Below, piece after piece: positions 50,642-60,529 of a stretch of 64,000 bases of DNA (positions within the stretch are counted from its first letter, which is position 1; every line of letters starts with the position of its first letter). Source of the stretch: Erythrobacter sp. (GTDB taxonomy: Bacteria; Pseudomonadota; Alphaproteobacteria; Sphingomonadales; Sphingomonadaceae); the NCBI GenBank assembly GCA_030148605.1, contig JASBTD010000047.1, positions 31,873 through 95,872 of the forward strand. The letters run 5' to 3'. The notes beneath the pieces are model-generated. The model was not told the origin of the DNA. It did not search any database and saw only the letters and a program-made list of their open reading frames with translations. The position numbers were made by a program, and so were the translations under genes.

Positions 50642-53600
50642 AGCAAAGCGGCCAGAGCTTTATTCGATTGCCGCACATCGCGGTTTTGCCGATGCGCTGG
50701 TTGCAGGATTGGTGCCGCGCTATTCCGATCCGGAATTGGGGCTTGCGCAGCTTACCCTGCTGCTTCCTTCAAGCCGCGCAGCGCGCAGCATAAGCGAGGC
50801 CTTCATCCGCCACGCTGGTGCGACCGAGCAGCAAGGCTTGCTGATGCCGCGCATGGTGATGGTGGGTGATATCGATCTCGACGAAGCGCTCGGCAGCCTG
50901 CTCGATCCGTTAGGCGCGTCAGAGATTCCGCCGGCAGTTGATCCGACCCGGCGCTGGCTGGAAGTGGCCAAGCTCTTGCGGACAGAGCTTGAATCCGGGG
51001 GGAACCCCGCGCCGTCTGAAGCCGTGCTGCTGCGGCTGTCGCGCGAAGTCTGCGGCACGATGGATCGCATGATCGCGGAAGAGCGGGCGCCGGAAGATCT
51101 GCTGTCAGAGGCGGTGATCGGCCAGATGGGTGATGTCGCGGTCCATTGGCAAGACAATGTCCGCTTGTTCGCGCGGGTGCAGGCGCGGTGGAGCGCGCAT
51201 CTCGCTGAAAACGGTCAGGTGGATTTGGCGACACGGCGCAATCTGCTGTTCGATCACGCGGCGAAAACGTGGCGCGCGAACCCGCCGCAATCGCCGATTG
51301 TCGCGGCCGGGGTGACAAGCGCTGCACCAGCATTGGCGCGGCTGCTGCGGACTATCGCGGGCTTGCCGCAAGGCGCGGTGATCCTGCCCGATCTCGATCT
51401 CTCCATGGATGATGGGGCGTGGGATGAACTGGGCAGGGCGGGGCAATCGCCGGAGCCCGGCGAGCTGCCATTCTCGACCAGCGAAGCGGCCACGCACCCG
51501 CAATATCATTTGAAACTGCTGCTCAACCGCATGTCTGTGGCGCGGGGTGAAGTCCGGCAATGGCATCGCAAGGGATTGGCCGCCGCCCCGCCAGAACGCA
51601 GCCATGCGATCTCCTCGCTGTTCCTGCCGCCCGAAGCGAGCAAGGTGTGGGCTGATTTGCCCGCAGACAAGCGCCGCCTTTCCGGTGTGCGATTGCTGAC
51701 CAGCGCCACCAGCGAGGAAGAGGCGCAAGCGGTATCTGTGCTGGTGCGGGAAGCGCTCGAAGTGCCGGAAAAACGCGTTGCAGTCGTGACGCCGGATCGT
51801 TCGCTGGCGCGCCGCATTGTCCAGCATCTGGCGCGCTGGAACATCGCAGCGGATGACACCGCCGGGCGGCCACTTTCGCTCACGCCGGCAGGGCGGCTGA
51901 TGCTGCAACTGGCAGAGCTCGCTTCCGATGGCCCGACTCCGGTCGAACTGGTGGCAGCGCTTGCGCATCCGCTGGTCCGCAGAGGGGACACGCGGCGCGA
52001 GTGGCTGGAGGCTCTGCGGGCATTTGACCGGCAATTGCGCGGGCCGCGGCCCAAGGCAGGCCCCGCCGCTCTCGCCAGCATCGCGCGCAAAGCGGGTGTC
52101 GAAGACTGGTGGGGCGAAGTCGAAACCCTGCTCGGGCCGCTGTTCGCGCTTGCTTCACACGAAGACAGTCTGGCTCTCTCTGACGCATTGGCGACGCTAG
52201 TCGAACTTGCCGAAGCGCTCGCCGGGGAAGCGCTGTGGGCGCAGGAAGATGGCCGTTCGCTCTCGCGCTTTGTCGATGAGTTGAAATTGCAAGCCGCGCA
52301 GGCTGGCACCATAGTCAAAGCCCAAGAGCTTCGCCTGATCCTGCAAGACGCGATGGAGCAAGTCGCGGTCCGTCCACCTTATGGCGGACATCCGCGGGTG
52401 GCGATCTACGGCTTGCTTGAAGCGCGCATGACGCGGGCAGATCTGGTGATCTGTGCCGGGCTGAACGAAGGCACATGGCCGCAGACACCTTCGCAAGAGG
52501 CCTTGCTTGCCCCTGCCATCCTGCGCTCGCTAGGCATGCCGACACCGGAGTTCCGGATCGGCCTAGCCGCGCATGATCTGGCGAGCCTGCTTGGCGCGCC
52601 TGAAGTGGTGCTGACGCGCTCATTGCGCGATGTCGATGGCCCGGCGATCCCCTCTCGCTTCCTGCTGCGGATCGAAGCCTTGCTGGGCGACCGCGTGGAG
52701 GAGCATCGCGACACACAGACTCCGAAAATCGCTGCGATGCTGGGCCGGCAGGCCTCGCCTCAGGAAGAATATCCCCGGCCGATGCCGATGCCTTCTGCCG
52801 AACTGCGCGATGTGCCGATCAAGGTGACCGCGCTCGACCGGCTGCTGGGCGATCCGTACCAGTTCTACGCGCAGGAGATCCTGAAGCTGCGCACACTCGA
52901 TCCGCTCGATGCGGACCCCAATGCAGCATGGCAGGGAACCGTGGCGCACAGCATCCTGCAACGCTGGCACGAAGCGCTGGAGAAAGATGCAGATGCGTCC
53001 ATCCACGCGAGTGCCGACATGGTTCTGGAAGAAGCGGGCGTGCATCCGCTGGTCAAGGGCTTGTGGCAGCCGCGCCTTACCGCTGCATTGGAGTGGGTAG
53101 CGCAGGAGATCAGAGCGCAGAAGGATCGTGAGGTTATTGCAGTCGAACGCAAAGGCTCGATGACTTTCGACGGCGTGACGGTTTACGGGCGGGCGGACCG
53201 GATTGATCGTTTGCAAGACGGCACGCTGGCAATTGTCGATTACAAGACCGGAAAGCCGCCGTCTGCCAAGCAGGTCGAGAAAGGCTTTGCGCTCCAGCTG
53301 GGCATTCTGGGCCTGATCGCCCGCGAAGGAGATTTTGGCGGACTTTCAGGAGACGCGTCACTGTTCGAATATTGGTCGCTCGCGAAGGCTAACGGCGGAG
53401 ACTTTGGCTATGTCGATGAACCGCTCAAGAAAGGCAGCAAACGTTCTGGCCTTACGCCTGAAGAATTTCTCCCCGCGCACGAGGGCTTCCTCAGCGAAGC
53501 GATCGCGAAATTTATCAAGGGTGATCATCCGTTCACCGCGCGGCTCAACCCCGATTACCCCGCCTATAATGACTATGATCAGCTGATGCGGCTGGATGAG

Positions 53601-53642
53601 TGGCAGACGCGCCTGGCCCAAGCCGGGGAAGACAGCGCATGA
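50634..53642 (+). CDS. addB: Double-strand break repair protein AddB (alphaproteobacterial type)
   Basis: A 1002-residue AddB subunit of the AddAB helicase-nuclease, which resects double-strand breaks for RecA. The inactive helicase-like region covers most of the protein. The C-terminal PD-(D/E)xK nuclease is visible at AIVDYKTGKPP, with Asp869 and Lys871. Four Cys of the iron-sulphur cluster of Bacillus AddB are not evident, as usual in the alphaproteobacterial version. Start is GTG 50634, overlapping murU by eight bases. Confidence 0.9.
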   Translation: MGEAKRPELYSIAAHRGFADALVAGLVPRYSDPELGLAQLTLLLPSSRAARSISEAFIRHAGATEQQGLLMPRMVMVGDIDLDEALGSLLDPLGASEIPPAVDPTRRWLEVAKLLRTELESGGNPAPSEAVLLRLSREVCGTMDRMIAEERAPEDLLSEAVIGQMGDVAVHWQDNVRLFARVQARWSAHLAENGQVDLATRRNLLFDHAAKTWRANPPQSPIVAAGVTSAAPALARLLRTIAGLPQGAVILPDLDLSMDDGAWDELGRAGQSPEPGELPFSTSEAATHPQYHLKLLLNRMSVARGEVRQWHRKGLAAAPPERSHAISSLFLPPEASKVWADLPADKRRLSGVRLLTSATSEEEAQAVSVLVREALEVPEKRVAVVTPDRSLARRIVQHLARWNIAADDTAGRPLSLTPAGRLMLQLAELASDGPTPVELVAALAHPLVRRGDTRREWLEALRAFDRQLRGPRPKAGPAALASIARKAGVEDWWGEVETLLGPLFALASHEDSLALSDALATLVELAEALAGEALWAQEDGRSLSRFVDELKLQAAQAGTIVKAQELRLILQDAMEQVAVRPPYGGHPRVAIYGLLEARMTRADLVICAGLNEGTWPQTPSQEALLAPAILRSLGMPTPEFRIGLAAHDLASLLGAPEVVLTRSLRDVDGPAIPSRFLLRIEALLGDRVEEHRDTQTPKIAAMLGRQASPQEEYPRPMPMPSAELRDVPIKVTALDRLLGDPYQFYAQEILKLRTLDPLDADPNAAWQGTVAHSILQRWHEALEKDADASIHASADMVLEEAGVHPLVKGLWQPRLTAALEWVAQEIRAQKDREVIAVERKGSMTFDGVTVYGRADRIDRLQDGTLAIVDYKTGKPPSAKQVEKGFALQLGILGLIAREGDFGGLSGDASLFEYWSLAKANGGDFGYVDEPLKKGSKRSGLTPEEFLPAHEGFLSEAIAKFIKGDHPFTARLNPDYPAYNDYDQLMRLDEWQTRLAQAGEDSA

Positions 53643-56600
53643 GCGGCAAGGTTTTCCCGCTGCAAGGCAACCAGCGCAAGGCCGCTGATCCGGAAGAGAG
53701 CGTGTGGCTTTCCGCATCGGCCGGAACGGGCAAGACACAGGTATTGTCAGCACGGGTCTTGCGGTTGTTGCTGCAGCCACAGGTCGATCCGTCACAAATC
53801 CTGTGCCTGACCTTTACCAAGGCGGGCGCTGCCGAAATGGCGGTGCGGATCAATTCGGTGCTGGCGCGCTGGGTGCGGATAAAATCGACTGATTTGGCGC
53901 AAGAGCTTGGGCATCTTGGAGCGGATATCGGGCCGAAGACACAGGAACGCGCGCGCACCCTGTTTGCCAGCGTGCTCGATTGCCCCGGCGGCGGGCTCAG
54001 GATCGATACCATCCACGCCTTCTCGCAATGGTTGCTGGCGAATTTTCCCAATGAAGCCGGGCTGATGCCGGGCATGCGCGCGATGGAAGATCGCGAGCGG
54101 GAGGTTCTCGCACGCGAAGTGCTGGCGGACATGCTGTCAGATGCGGAGCGCACAGGTGACCAGTCCACGCTGGATGCGGTGGCCGCTTTCAGCCGTGCGA
54201 AGGGCGCAGACGCGGTGCAGGCATGGCTGATGCGTTGTGCGAAGGCACGCAGGCTGTGGGAAGGGCGCGCAGGGTGGAAACCGCCGATGGCGCCGCAGGT
54301 CAAGCAGCTGCTTGGATTGCCGAGCGATGCCGACCAAGCCTGGGCCGATGATGTACTGTCACCTGAGATATTCCCGGACCACCAGCTGCAAGCGATGCTG
54401 CCAACGCTTGAGGGATGGAACGCGAAAACCGGGCAAGAGGCTGCAGCCTTTATCCGGGAATGGCTGCGCTTGGGCCTTGTCGCGCGCACAGAGCAGGTTT
54501 CGCGCTTTTACGACACCGTCTTGACGAAAGACGGTACGCCGCGAGTGATGAAGAAGCCTTCGGAGGCGGACCCATCATTGCCCGAACGCCAACAGGAAGT
54601 GGCAGATGCACTCGCGCTCTACCGCGAGCGTACAATTCTGCTCGAGCTAGCCCAATTCCTCGCGCCAGCATTGGAGCTTGGCCGTGCATTCTGGGAGCGG
54701 TGGGATGCGGCCAAGGCGCGCGAAGGGCTGCTCGATTTCGATGATTTGATCGAACGCGCGGCGCAATTGCTTAGCGGACAGGTCGCCGGCGACTGGATCC
54801 GCTACAAGCTCGATCGCCGGTTCGATCATATCCTGGTTGACGAAGCGCAGGATACCAATGCCGCGCAATGGGAAATTATCGATGCACTGATCGATGATTT
54901 CTTCTCTGGTCAAGGCGCGGCAGGGGATACGATCCGAACGATCTTTGCCGTGGGTGATTACAAGCAAGCTATCTTCGGCTTTCAGGGCACAAGCCCGGAG
55001 AATTTCCGCAAGGCGCGCGAGCGGGTTCGCGAGGCTATGAGCACCGCCGCGCATGGCGCAATGGAAAGCCGCTTGCCCAACGCTCCACGGGAACTTGAAA
55101 TACTCGATCTGGGCCAATCCTTCCGCACAGCGAAGCCAGTGCTCGAATTCGTCGATCGGGCGATTGATGCAATCGGGCCAGAGGCGCTGGGATTGGACAG
55201 GCCTTCTCCGGCGCATGTGGGTGAAGATCGCCCGGGGCTGGTCACGCTGTGGAACCCGGTCAGCGGCGGTGATGACAATGGCGATAGCGATAGCGAGCAA
55301 GAAGGCGAAGATGCCAAGGAAAGCTGGCTCTCGCGCCATGACCGCGCGATGGCAGACAAGATCGCTTCGCAAGTCGCGCGGTGGACGCAAGGGGTTGAGC
55401 CCTTTGCTCTCATCAAGGGTGAGCATCGCAATGCACGACCGAGCGATATCATGGTGCTGGTGCGCAGCCGCAAGGAACTGGCCGGCCTGATCGTCGCACG
55501 GCTGCATGCAAAGGGCGTTCCGGTTGCGGGCGTGGACCGGTTGAGGCTGGGTGCGCCGCTCGCGGTGAAGGATCTGATGTCTGCACTACGCTTTGCCGCG
55601 CAACCGCTCGATGATCTGGAGCTCGCGAACCTCCTAAGCTCGCCATTGCTTGGCTGGAGCCAGGATGATTTGCTGGCGCATGTTCCGCGCGAGAATGACA
55701 AGCGGCTGTGGCACCATTTGCGCGACAGCCAGGTGCCGGAGGTGCAAGCAACGGTTGCGAAGCTGCGCGAGCTGCTGGCGCTGGCGGATTTCGAGACACC
55801 GCAGGCCTTGCTGCAATGGTTGCTGGTGGGGCCGTGGCAAGGACGCGCAAAACTGGTCGCGCGGTTGGGGCGCGAAGCCAATGATCCGATAGACGAGCTG
55901 ATCAACGCCTCGTTCGCCTATGAAAGCACGTCGACACCCAGCCTTGCAGGCTTCATCCGGTGGTTCGATGCAGGCGAAGGCGAGATCAAGCGTGACCCGG
56001 ACGATGCGCCCGATCTGGTCCGGGTGATGACGGTACATGGCGCCAAGGGCTTGCAGGCTCCGATCGTGATCATGGCCGATGCCACGAGCAAGCCGGGGCA
56101 AACTCGCGATCTCGAGCTGAGCGAGGATGTTCCCGGTGGCGGAGCTTCACCGCGGGCAGTGCCAGTGCCTTCGCTGCGCGCGGATGAGCGCAAGGGGCGG
56201 CTTGAACAAGCATATCAGGATGCGCAAGCGGCGGATATGCAAGAGCACTGGCGCCTGCTCTATGTCGCGTTGACCCGCGCTGAAGAGGCATTGTTCATTG
56301 GCGGTTCCTTGAACTCGCGCGAAAAGGCACCCCATCCTGACAGCTGGTATGCGCGGCTCGCGCCGATATTCGGCGAGGATCGCCTGGAAGACGAGTTGTG
56401 GCTCGCACGCGCGGAAATCGGCGATCGCGCAGAGCCTGCGGTTTCGTCGGATGATGTATCCGGCGGAGCTGATGAAGCGGCAGAGCCCCAATGGCTGCGC
56501 AAGCCGATCGGCCCTGAACCGAGGCCGCCACGCCCGCTTGCTCCGTCATCCGCCGGGGAAGAGCAGGGCAGCGACCCGCCATTGGCACCCGATCAGGCGC

Positions 56601-57115
56601 GCGAAGCCGCGCGGCGCGGCGTGCTGATCCATGCACTGCTTGAGCGGCTGCCCGATGTGCCAGCGGCAGAGCGCGAAGAACGCGCGCTGGCATGGCTTGA
56701 GCGGCAAGCGCGCGATCTTGACCCGGCGATGCGGCGCGAAATGTTCGAACGCGCGAATGCGGTGCTCTCCCATGCCGATTTCGCGGAGGTTTTCGCGCCT
56801 GGCGCGCTGGCAGAAATCCCGCTTTCCGCTGTGGTCGGGGGGCAAGTTATTGCAGGCACCGCTGACCGGCTGCTGGTTACGCCAGACAAGGTGACAGTGG
56901 TCGATTTCAAGACCGCCCGCCGCCCGCCTGCCAATCTTGAAAGTGTTCCGCAATCGACGGTGAAGCAGATGGCGGCCTATGTCGCCGCGCTGGAAGTGAT
57001 CTATCCCGGGCGCGCCATCCACGCGGCCATTCTCTACACGCAAACACCGCAAATTTTCGCGCTGCCTCAGGAACTTGTCCGGTTACACAAAAACGACTTC
57101 CAGTCTGCGCAGTAA
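53639..57115 (+). CDS. addA: Double-strand break repair helicase AddA
   Basis: A 1158-residue UvrD-type helicase-nuclease. Walker A SASAGTGKTQ with Lys32; LTFTKAGAAEMAVRI; Walker B VDEAQDTNAAQWEII; GDYKQAIFGFQGTSP; VMTVHGAKGLQAPIVIM and LLYVALTRAEEALFIGG. The C-terminal RecB-like nuclease has VVDFKTARRPP with Asp1089 and Lys1091. With AddB it processes DNA ends. ATG 53639 overlaps the addB stop (ATGA); the open frame upstream is inside addB. Confidence 0.94.
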   Translation: MSGKVFPLQGNQRKAADPEESVWLSASAGTGKTQVLSARVLRLLLQPQVDPSQILCLTFTKAGAAEMAVRINSVLARWVRIKSTDLAQELGHLGADIGPKTQERARTLFASVLDCPGGGLRIDTIHAFSQWLLANFPNEAGLMPGMRAMEDREREVLAREVLADMLSDAERTGDQSTLDAVAAFSRAKGADAVQAWLMRCAKARRLWEGRAGWKPPMAPQVKQLLGLPSDADQAWADDVLSPEIFPDHQLQAMLPTLEGWNAKTGQEAAAFIREWLRLGLVARTEQVSRFYDTVLTKDGTPRVMKKPSEADPSLPERQQEVADALALYRERTILLELAQFLAPALELGRAFWERWDAAKAREGLLDFDDLIERAAQLLSGQVAGDWIRYKLDRRFDHILVDEAQDTNAAQWEIIDALIDDFFSGQGAAGDTIRTIFAVGDYKQAIFGFQGTSPENFRKARERVREAMSTAAHGAMESRLPNAPRELEILDLGQSFRTAKPVLEFVDRAIDAIGPEALGLDRPSPAHVGEDRPGLVTLWNPVSGGDDNGDSDSEQEGEDAKESWLSRHDRAMADKIASQVARWTQGVEPFALIKGEHRNARPSDIMVLVRSRKELAGLIVARLHAKGVPVAGVDRLRLGAPLAVKDLMSALRFAAQPLDDLELANLLSSPLLGWSQDDLLAHVPRENDKRLWHHLRDSQVPEVQATVAKLRELLALADFETPQALLQWLLVGPWQGRAKLVARLGREANDPIDELINASFAYESTSTPSLAGFIRWFDAGEGEIKRDPDDAPDLVRVMTVHGAKGLQAPIVIMADATSKPGQTRDLELSEDVPGGGASPRAVPVPSLRADERKGRLEQAYQDAQAADMQEHWRLLYVALTRAEEALFIGGSLNSREKAPHPDSWYARLAPIFGEDRLEDELWLARAEIGDRAEPAVSSDDVSGGADEAAEPQWLRKPIGPEPRPPRPLAPSSAGEEQGSDPPLAPDQAREAARRGVLIHALLERLPDVPAAEREERALAWLERQARDLDPAMRREMFERANAVLSHADFAEVFAPGALAEIPLSAVVGGQVIAGTADRLLVTPDKVTVVDFKTARRPPANLESVPQSTVKQMAAYVAALEVIYPGRAIHAAILYTQTPQIFALPQELVRLHKNDFQSAQ

Positions 57116-57191
57116 AGCTTTCGAACTTCAGGCGTTGAGTGCACGCGAAAAAACCCTAGGTATTATGCAACAGGAAATCAGGAGAAGCCCC

Positions 57192-57512
57192 ATGGCGACT
57201 GTCAATGTAACCGATGCAAGTTTCCAGGCCGATGTGGTCGATGCCGACAAGCCGGTGTTGGTCGATTTCTGGGCCGATTGGTGCGGCCCGTGCAAGATGA
57301 TCGCGCCCGCACTTGAGGAAATCAGCGATGAGCTGGCCGACCAGGTCACCATCGCCAAGATGGATATCATGGAAAACCCAGACATTCCCGGCAAGCTGGG
57401 TGTGCAGGGCATTCCCTATCTTGCGCTGTACAAGAATGGCGAGATTGCTGCGACGCTGACCGGTGCGCGCCCGAAGAGCGCTCTCAAGCAGTGGCTTGAA
57501 GGCGAGCTTTAA
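57192..57512 (+). CDS. trxA: Thioredoxin
   Basis: A 106-residue thioredoxin with redox pair Cys31/Cys34 in WADWCGPCKM, a cis-Pro in GIPYLALYKNG and the usual helix-4 end. It reduces cytoplasmic disulfides. The gene is 76 bases after addA, with AGGAG before ATG 57192. The upstream frame extension to 57075 overlaps addA and is rejected. The common addA-trxA order of alphaproteobacteria is kept. Confidence 0.96.
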   Translation: MATVNVTDASFQADVVDADKPVLVDFWADWCGPCKMIAPALEEISDELADQVTIAKMDIMENPDIPGKLGVQGIPYLALYKNGEIAATLTGARPKSALKQWLEGEL

Positions 57513-57520
57513 ACAAGGTC

Positions 57521-57592
57521 TGTGAGCTCTTGCGAACGCAAGAGCTTAGTCCGGGCCAGGTGGCTGGATTCCTGCTTTCGCAGGAAATCACC
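57521..57592. repeat. Double hairpin with degenerate REP arm between trxA and IMPase genes
   Basis: GAGCTCTTGCG (57524-57534) and CGCAAGAGCTT (57538-57548) form a hairpin, which may also stop trxA transcription. A second one, TTCCTGCTTTCGCAGGAA (57569-57586), reversed, ends in GGAATCC and so resembles the element at 22788. It is the space between the convergent genes. Confidence 0.6.
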
Positions 57593-58393
57593 TTAGCCAA
57601 GCGCTCGCTTCGCAAATTCATCCCATATAGCCGGGCTTGATGCACCAATCAGGCCCGGCTTGTTGTGTTCATCAACTCGGTAGGCAGTGCCATCGACCCG
57701 TGCGGCTTTTCCGCCCGCTTCGTTAAGCCACAATACGCCCGCGGCGTGATCCCATGCGAAGGTGCGCTTGAAGCTCGAAATGTCATTCTCGCCCAAGGCA
57801 AGGCGCGGATATTGCTCGGCAGCGCAACGCGGAATGTCGACCAGCCGGTAATGCGGCGCCAGATTGGCATCTACCAACGCGCGTTGCTCTTCGGTCAGGA
57901 AAATGCGCGAGATCGCGGCAACGGGCATCGCTTCGCCCGTCGTCTTGGCTTCGATCCGTTCGCCGTCGACGAATGCGCCTTTGCCGCGCTCGGCATGGCA
58001 GAACCGACCCGTCAGGCAGTCATAGATCCACCCGCGCTGACATTCCCCGCCGCTGGCCTGCGCGATGACGATCCCGAAGGGCGGCTTGCCGTGTGCGAAA
58101 TTGTGCGTCCCGTCGAGCGGATCGATAATCCAGCAGTCCTCTGAAAGCCTGTCGAGCACACCCGGGTCTGCATGCGCCGCTTCCTCACCCACAATCGCCA
58201 TGCCGGGATCGATTTTCGCAAGCCCCGCTTCAATCCGCTCTTCGGCTTCATGATCAGCAACAGTCACGAAATCATCGGCTGATTTCTCGTCGATTTCATG
58301 TCCGGCAAGATTCCGGAAGCGCGGCAGGATAATCGACTCGCTGACGTTGCGGGCAAGGTCGCGAATTGCATTGTCTATGGCTGTAAGCGGCAA
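57593..58393 (-). CDS. Inositol monophosphatase family protein
   Basis: A 266-residue lithium-sensitive phosphatase-family enzyme. Metal ligands Glu70 (GEEAAH) and Asp91/Asp94 in IIDPLDGTHNF, plus the C-terminal WDHAAGVLWLNEAGG. Substrates in this family include inositol phosphates, PAP and histidinol phosphate (the HisN group is common in actinobacteria and alphaproteobacteria). This one cannot be assigned. Convergent with trxA; divergent from the next gene. Confidence 0.9.
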   Translation of the reverse strand: MPLTAIDNAIRDLARNVSESIILPRFRNLAGHEIDEKSADDFVTVADHEAEERIEAGLAKIDPGMAIVGEEAAHADPGVLDRLSEDCWIIDPLDGTHNFAHGKPPFGIVIAQASGGECQRGWIYDCLTGRFCHAERGKGAFVDGERIEAKTTGEAMPVAAISRIFLTEEQRALVDANLAPHYRLVDIPRCAAEQYPRLALGENDISSFKRTFAWDHAAGVLWLNEAGGKAARVDGTAYRVDEHNKPGLIGASSPAIWDEFAKRALG

Positions 58394-58465
58394 GTCTGGT
58401 TCCTGGCTTGGGAAATTTCCGGTTTCATCGTATCATTGGAGGGGAAATTGAAAAGGGAGTGGGAC

Positions 58466-58831
58466 ATGCATTCGATGGTAAAAGGGCTAGTCGTTTCGAG
58501 CGCAGCAATGTTCGCGGTGATTGTGCCGTCCAGTGCGCAGGCACAATCGCAGTCGCGCTTGTGCGATGTGGATCAGGTCGGCGTGTTTGAAAACCGGATA
58601 CACATCAAGTGCGTTCCGATCGCAGACAAGGCATATACCAAGGATATTCCGTATTACGCGATGCGGATCGACAAGCCGAAAGCGGTTGTCGACGGCATTA
58701 TCGCGCTTGCGGTCGGCGCAAAGCAGACGCGCAAGCCACTGAGAATCTGGTTCGATTTCGGAGATTACAAGAGCGTTCCTGGCTGCCAGGGAAATGATTG
58801 CAGGCGGCTAGTTGCTGCTGCGCTCGAATAA
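58466..58831 (+). CDS. Small exported protein of unknown function
   Basis: A 121-residue protein with a signal peptide (MVKGLVVSSAAMFAVIVPSSAQA; cleavage near residue 26). The mature part holds Cys-x-x pairs (RLCDVDQV, IKCVPIA and GCQGNDCRR) that could form disulfides in the periplasm. Not recognised. ATG 58466 follows AGGGAGTGGGAC; ATG 58475 is also possible. The open frame upstream overlaps the divergent phosphatase gene and is rejected. Confidence 0.7.
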   Translation: MHSMVKGLVVSSAAMFAVIVPSSAQAQSQSRLCDVDQVGVFENRIHIKCVPIADKAYTKDIPYYAMRIDKPKAVVDGIIALAVGAKQTRKPLRIWFDFGDYKSVPGCQGNDCRRLVAAALE

Positions 58832-58842
58832 GGGCGCTCCGG

Positions 58843-60072
58843 TCAGGACCGGTAATCGGCGTTGATCGAGATATAGCCGTGGGTAAGGTCGCAGGTCCAC
58901 ACAGTGGCGCGACCTTCGCCAATGCCCAGATCGACCGCGATATCGATCTGCGCGCCTTTCAGATGCGCGGCGACCGGTGCCTCGTCATAGCCTTCGACCG
59001 GCAAGCCATCGCGCGCGGTCCATGTGCCGCCGAAAGCGATGGAAAGCTTGTCGCGGTCTGCCGGCTCTCCCGCCTTGCCAACCGCCATCACCACGCGGCC
59101 CCAATTGGCATCTTCGCCAGCGATAGCGGTTTTCACCAGCGGTGAATTGGCGATGCTGAGTGCAACGCGGTGCGCGCTTTCATCACTCGCCGCGCCGGTC
59201 ACGCGAATGGTGATGAACTTGCTCGCACCTTCCCCGTCGCGCACCACCAGCTGGGCAAGTTGCCTGCACACATCGGTGAGCGCGGCGGCAAAGGCATCGG
59301 CTCCCGTATCGTCAAACGAAGCCAGCGGAGCATTACCGGCCTTGCCGGTGGCGAAAGCGAGCACGGTGTCGCTGGTCGATGTATCCCCGTCGACCGTGAT
59401 GCAGGAGAATGTCTCGCGGTTCGCGGTGCTAAGCATTTGCTGCAGGAGCGCAGGCTCAACCGCCGCGTCGGTGAAGATATAGCCCAGCATGGTCGCCATG
59501 TCGGGCGCGATCATTCCGGACCCCTTGATGATGCCGACCAGCTCGACGCGTTGGCCGCCGATCATGGCCGATGCATGCGCGCCTTTGGCGAAGGTATCGG
59601 TGGTAGAGATCGCGCTTGCGGCATCTTCCCAACTGCAGGGCTCAGCGCTCAGCGCAGCTGCCACACCGTCACGCGCCTTGTCCTTGGGCAAGGGAACGCC
59701 TATCACCCCGGTGGACGAAACGAAGACTTCGGACGTGTCGCAGCCAAGGTGCTCGGCCACTTGTTGCATGATCTGCTCAACCGCTTCGCGCCCGCGATAA
59801 CCGGTGAACGCGTTGGAATTGCCGGCATTGACGACAAGCGCACGCGCACTACCGGATTTGACCTGTTCGCGGCCCATTTCCACTTCGCTTGAAGCACATG
59901 CGCTTTGCGTGAACACACCGGCGACAGCGGTGCCTTCATCCAGCTCGGCATAGGTCAGGTCGGCCCGGTTCCAATTCTTGTATCGCGCACGCGCAACACG
60001 CATCGTCACTCCGTCGATTTTCGGAAGATCGCCAGGGAAGGGCAGAGCAAGCGGAGATTCGTCAAGATCCAT
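58843..60072 (-). CDS. argJ: Bifunctional ornithine acetyltransferase/N-acetylglutamate synthase ArgJ
   Basis: A 409-residue ArgJ of the arginine pathway: it recycles acetyl from N-acetylornithine to glutamate. Self-cleavage motif KGSGMIAPDMATMLG with nucleophilic Thr194. Also NAGNSNAFTG, the oxyanion-hole TGVIGVPLP, TCDTSTSDT-like VDGDTSTSDTVLAFATG and GEDANWGRVVMAVGKAG. Whether it uses acetyl-CoA as well (bifunctional) cannot be told. Divergent from a small exported protein. Confidence 0.95.
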   Translation of the reverse strand: MDLDESPLALPFPGDLPKIDGVTMRVARARYKNWNRADLTYAELDEGTAVAGVFTQSACASSEVEMGREQVKSGSARALVVNAGNSNAFTGYRGREAVEQIMQQVAEHLGCDTSEVFVSSTGVIGVPLPKDKARDGVAAALSAEPCSWEDAASAISTTDTFAKGAHASAMIGGQRVELVGIIKGSGMIAPDMATMLGYIFTDAAVEPALLQQMLSTANRETFSCITVDGDTSTSDTVLAFATGKAGNAPLASFDDTGADAFAAALTDVCRQLAQLVVRDGEGASKFITIRVTGAASDESAHRVALSIANSPLVKTAIAGEDANWGRVVMAVGKAGEPADRDKLSIAFGGTWTARDGLPVEGYDEAPVAAHLKGAQIDIAVDLGIGEGRATVWTCDLTHGYISINADYRS

Positions 60073-60156
60073 CAGCCTGCGCTAGCTTGCCATGATCGCA
60101 CAGTAAATCCGCCTTGGGAACTAGACTAACGGCAATCGAAGGCGTATCTAGCGTGC

Positions 60157-60429
60157 ATGTTTGGTCGTTTTCTCGCCTGTATCGCGCTACTGACGGGGCT
60201 TGTCGCCGTTGGTACGTCGGCGAATGCGGCGGTTGCTGATACACTCAATTGCGAGATCGGCGTCGTTCTCGACGCGGCCAAAGACGCTGCAGATGACGTC
60301 TCTCAGTGTCATCATGATCGTGCCGAAGAAGGTTCGAAGGGCGAAGACAAGGCGAAGAAGCCTGCCCGCCGCCCCGGGCGGCTGATCCGCCCACCTGTGC
60401 TTTACGGGATTGATCGCGCTTACGAATAG
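60157..60429 (+). CDS. Small exported protein of unknown function
   Basis: A 90-residue protein with a signal peptide (MFGRFLACIALLTGLVAVGTSANA). The mature part is polar with two Cys (LNCEIGVV, SQCHHDR), a Lys/Glu stretch and an Arg/Pro-rich end (PARRPGRLIRPP). Not recognised. It lies between argJ and secA on the secA strand, 100 bases before secA. Confidence 0.6.
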   Translation: MFGRFLACIALLTGLVAVGTSANAAVADTLNCEIGVVLDAAKDAADDVSQCHHDRAEEGSKGEDKAKKPARRPGRLIRPPVLYGIDRAYE

Positions 60430-60529
60430 CGCGCGTATTTTCGATAAACTTGTCGCAATTCCGGCAGCCGGTGCTCTGTGCGCCAGGCTGCATCTCACTT
60501 AATTCCAGTCCCGTCAGGACCTTCTCAAA

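Noticed and set aside
57075..57191. N-terminal extension of thioredoxin
   Set aside because: It overlaps the end of addA; thioredoxin is complete from ATG 57192 with its own AGGAG.
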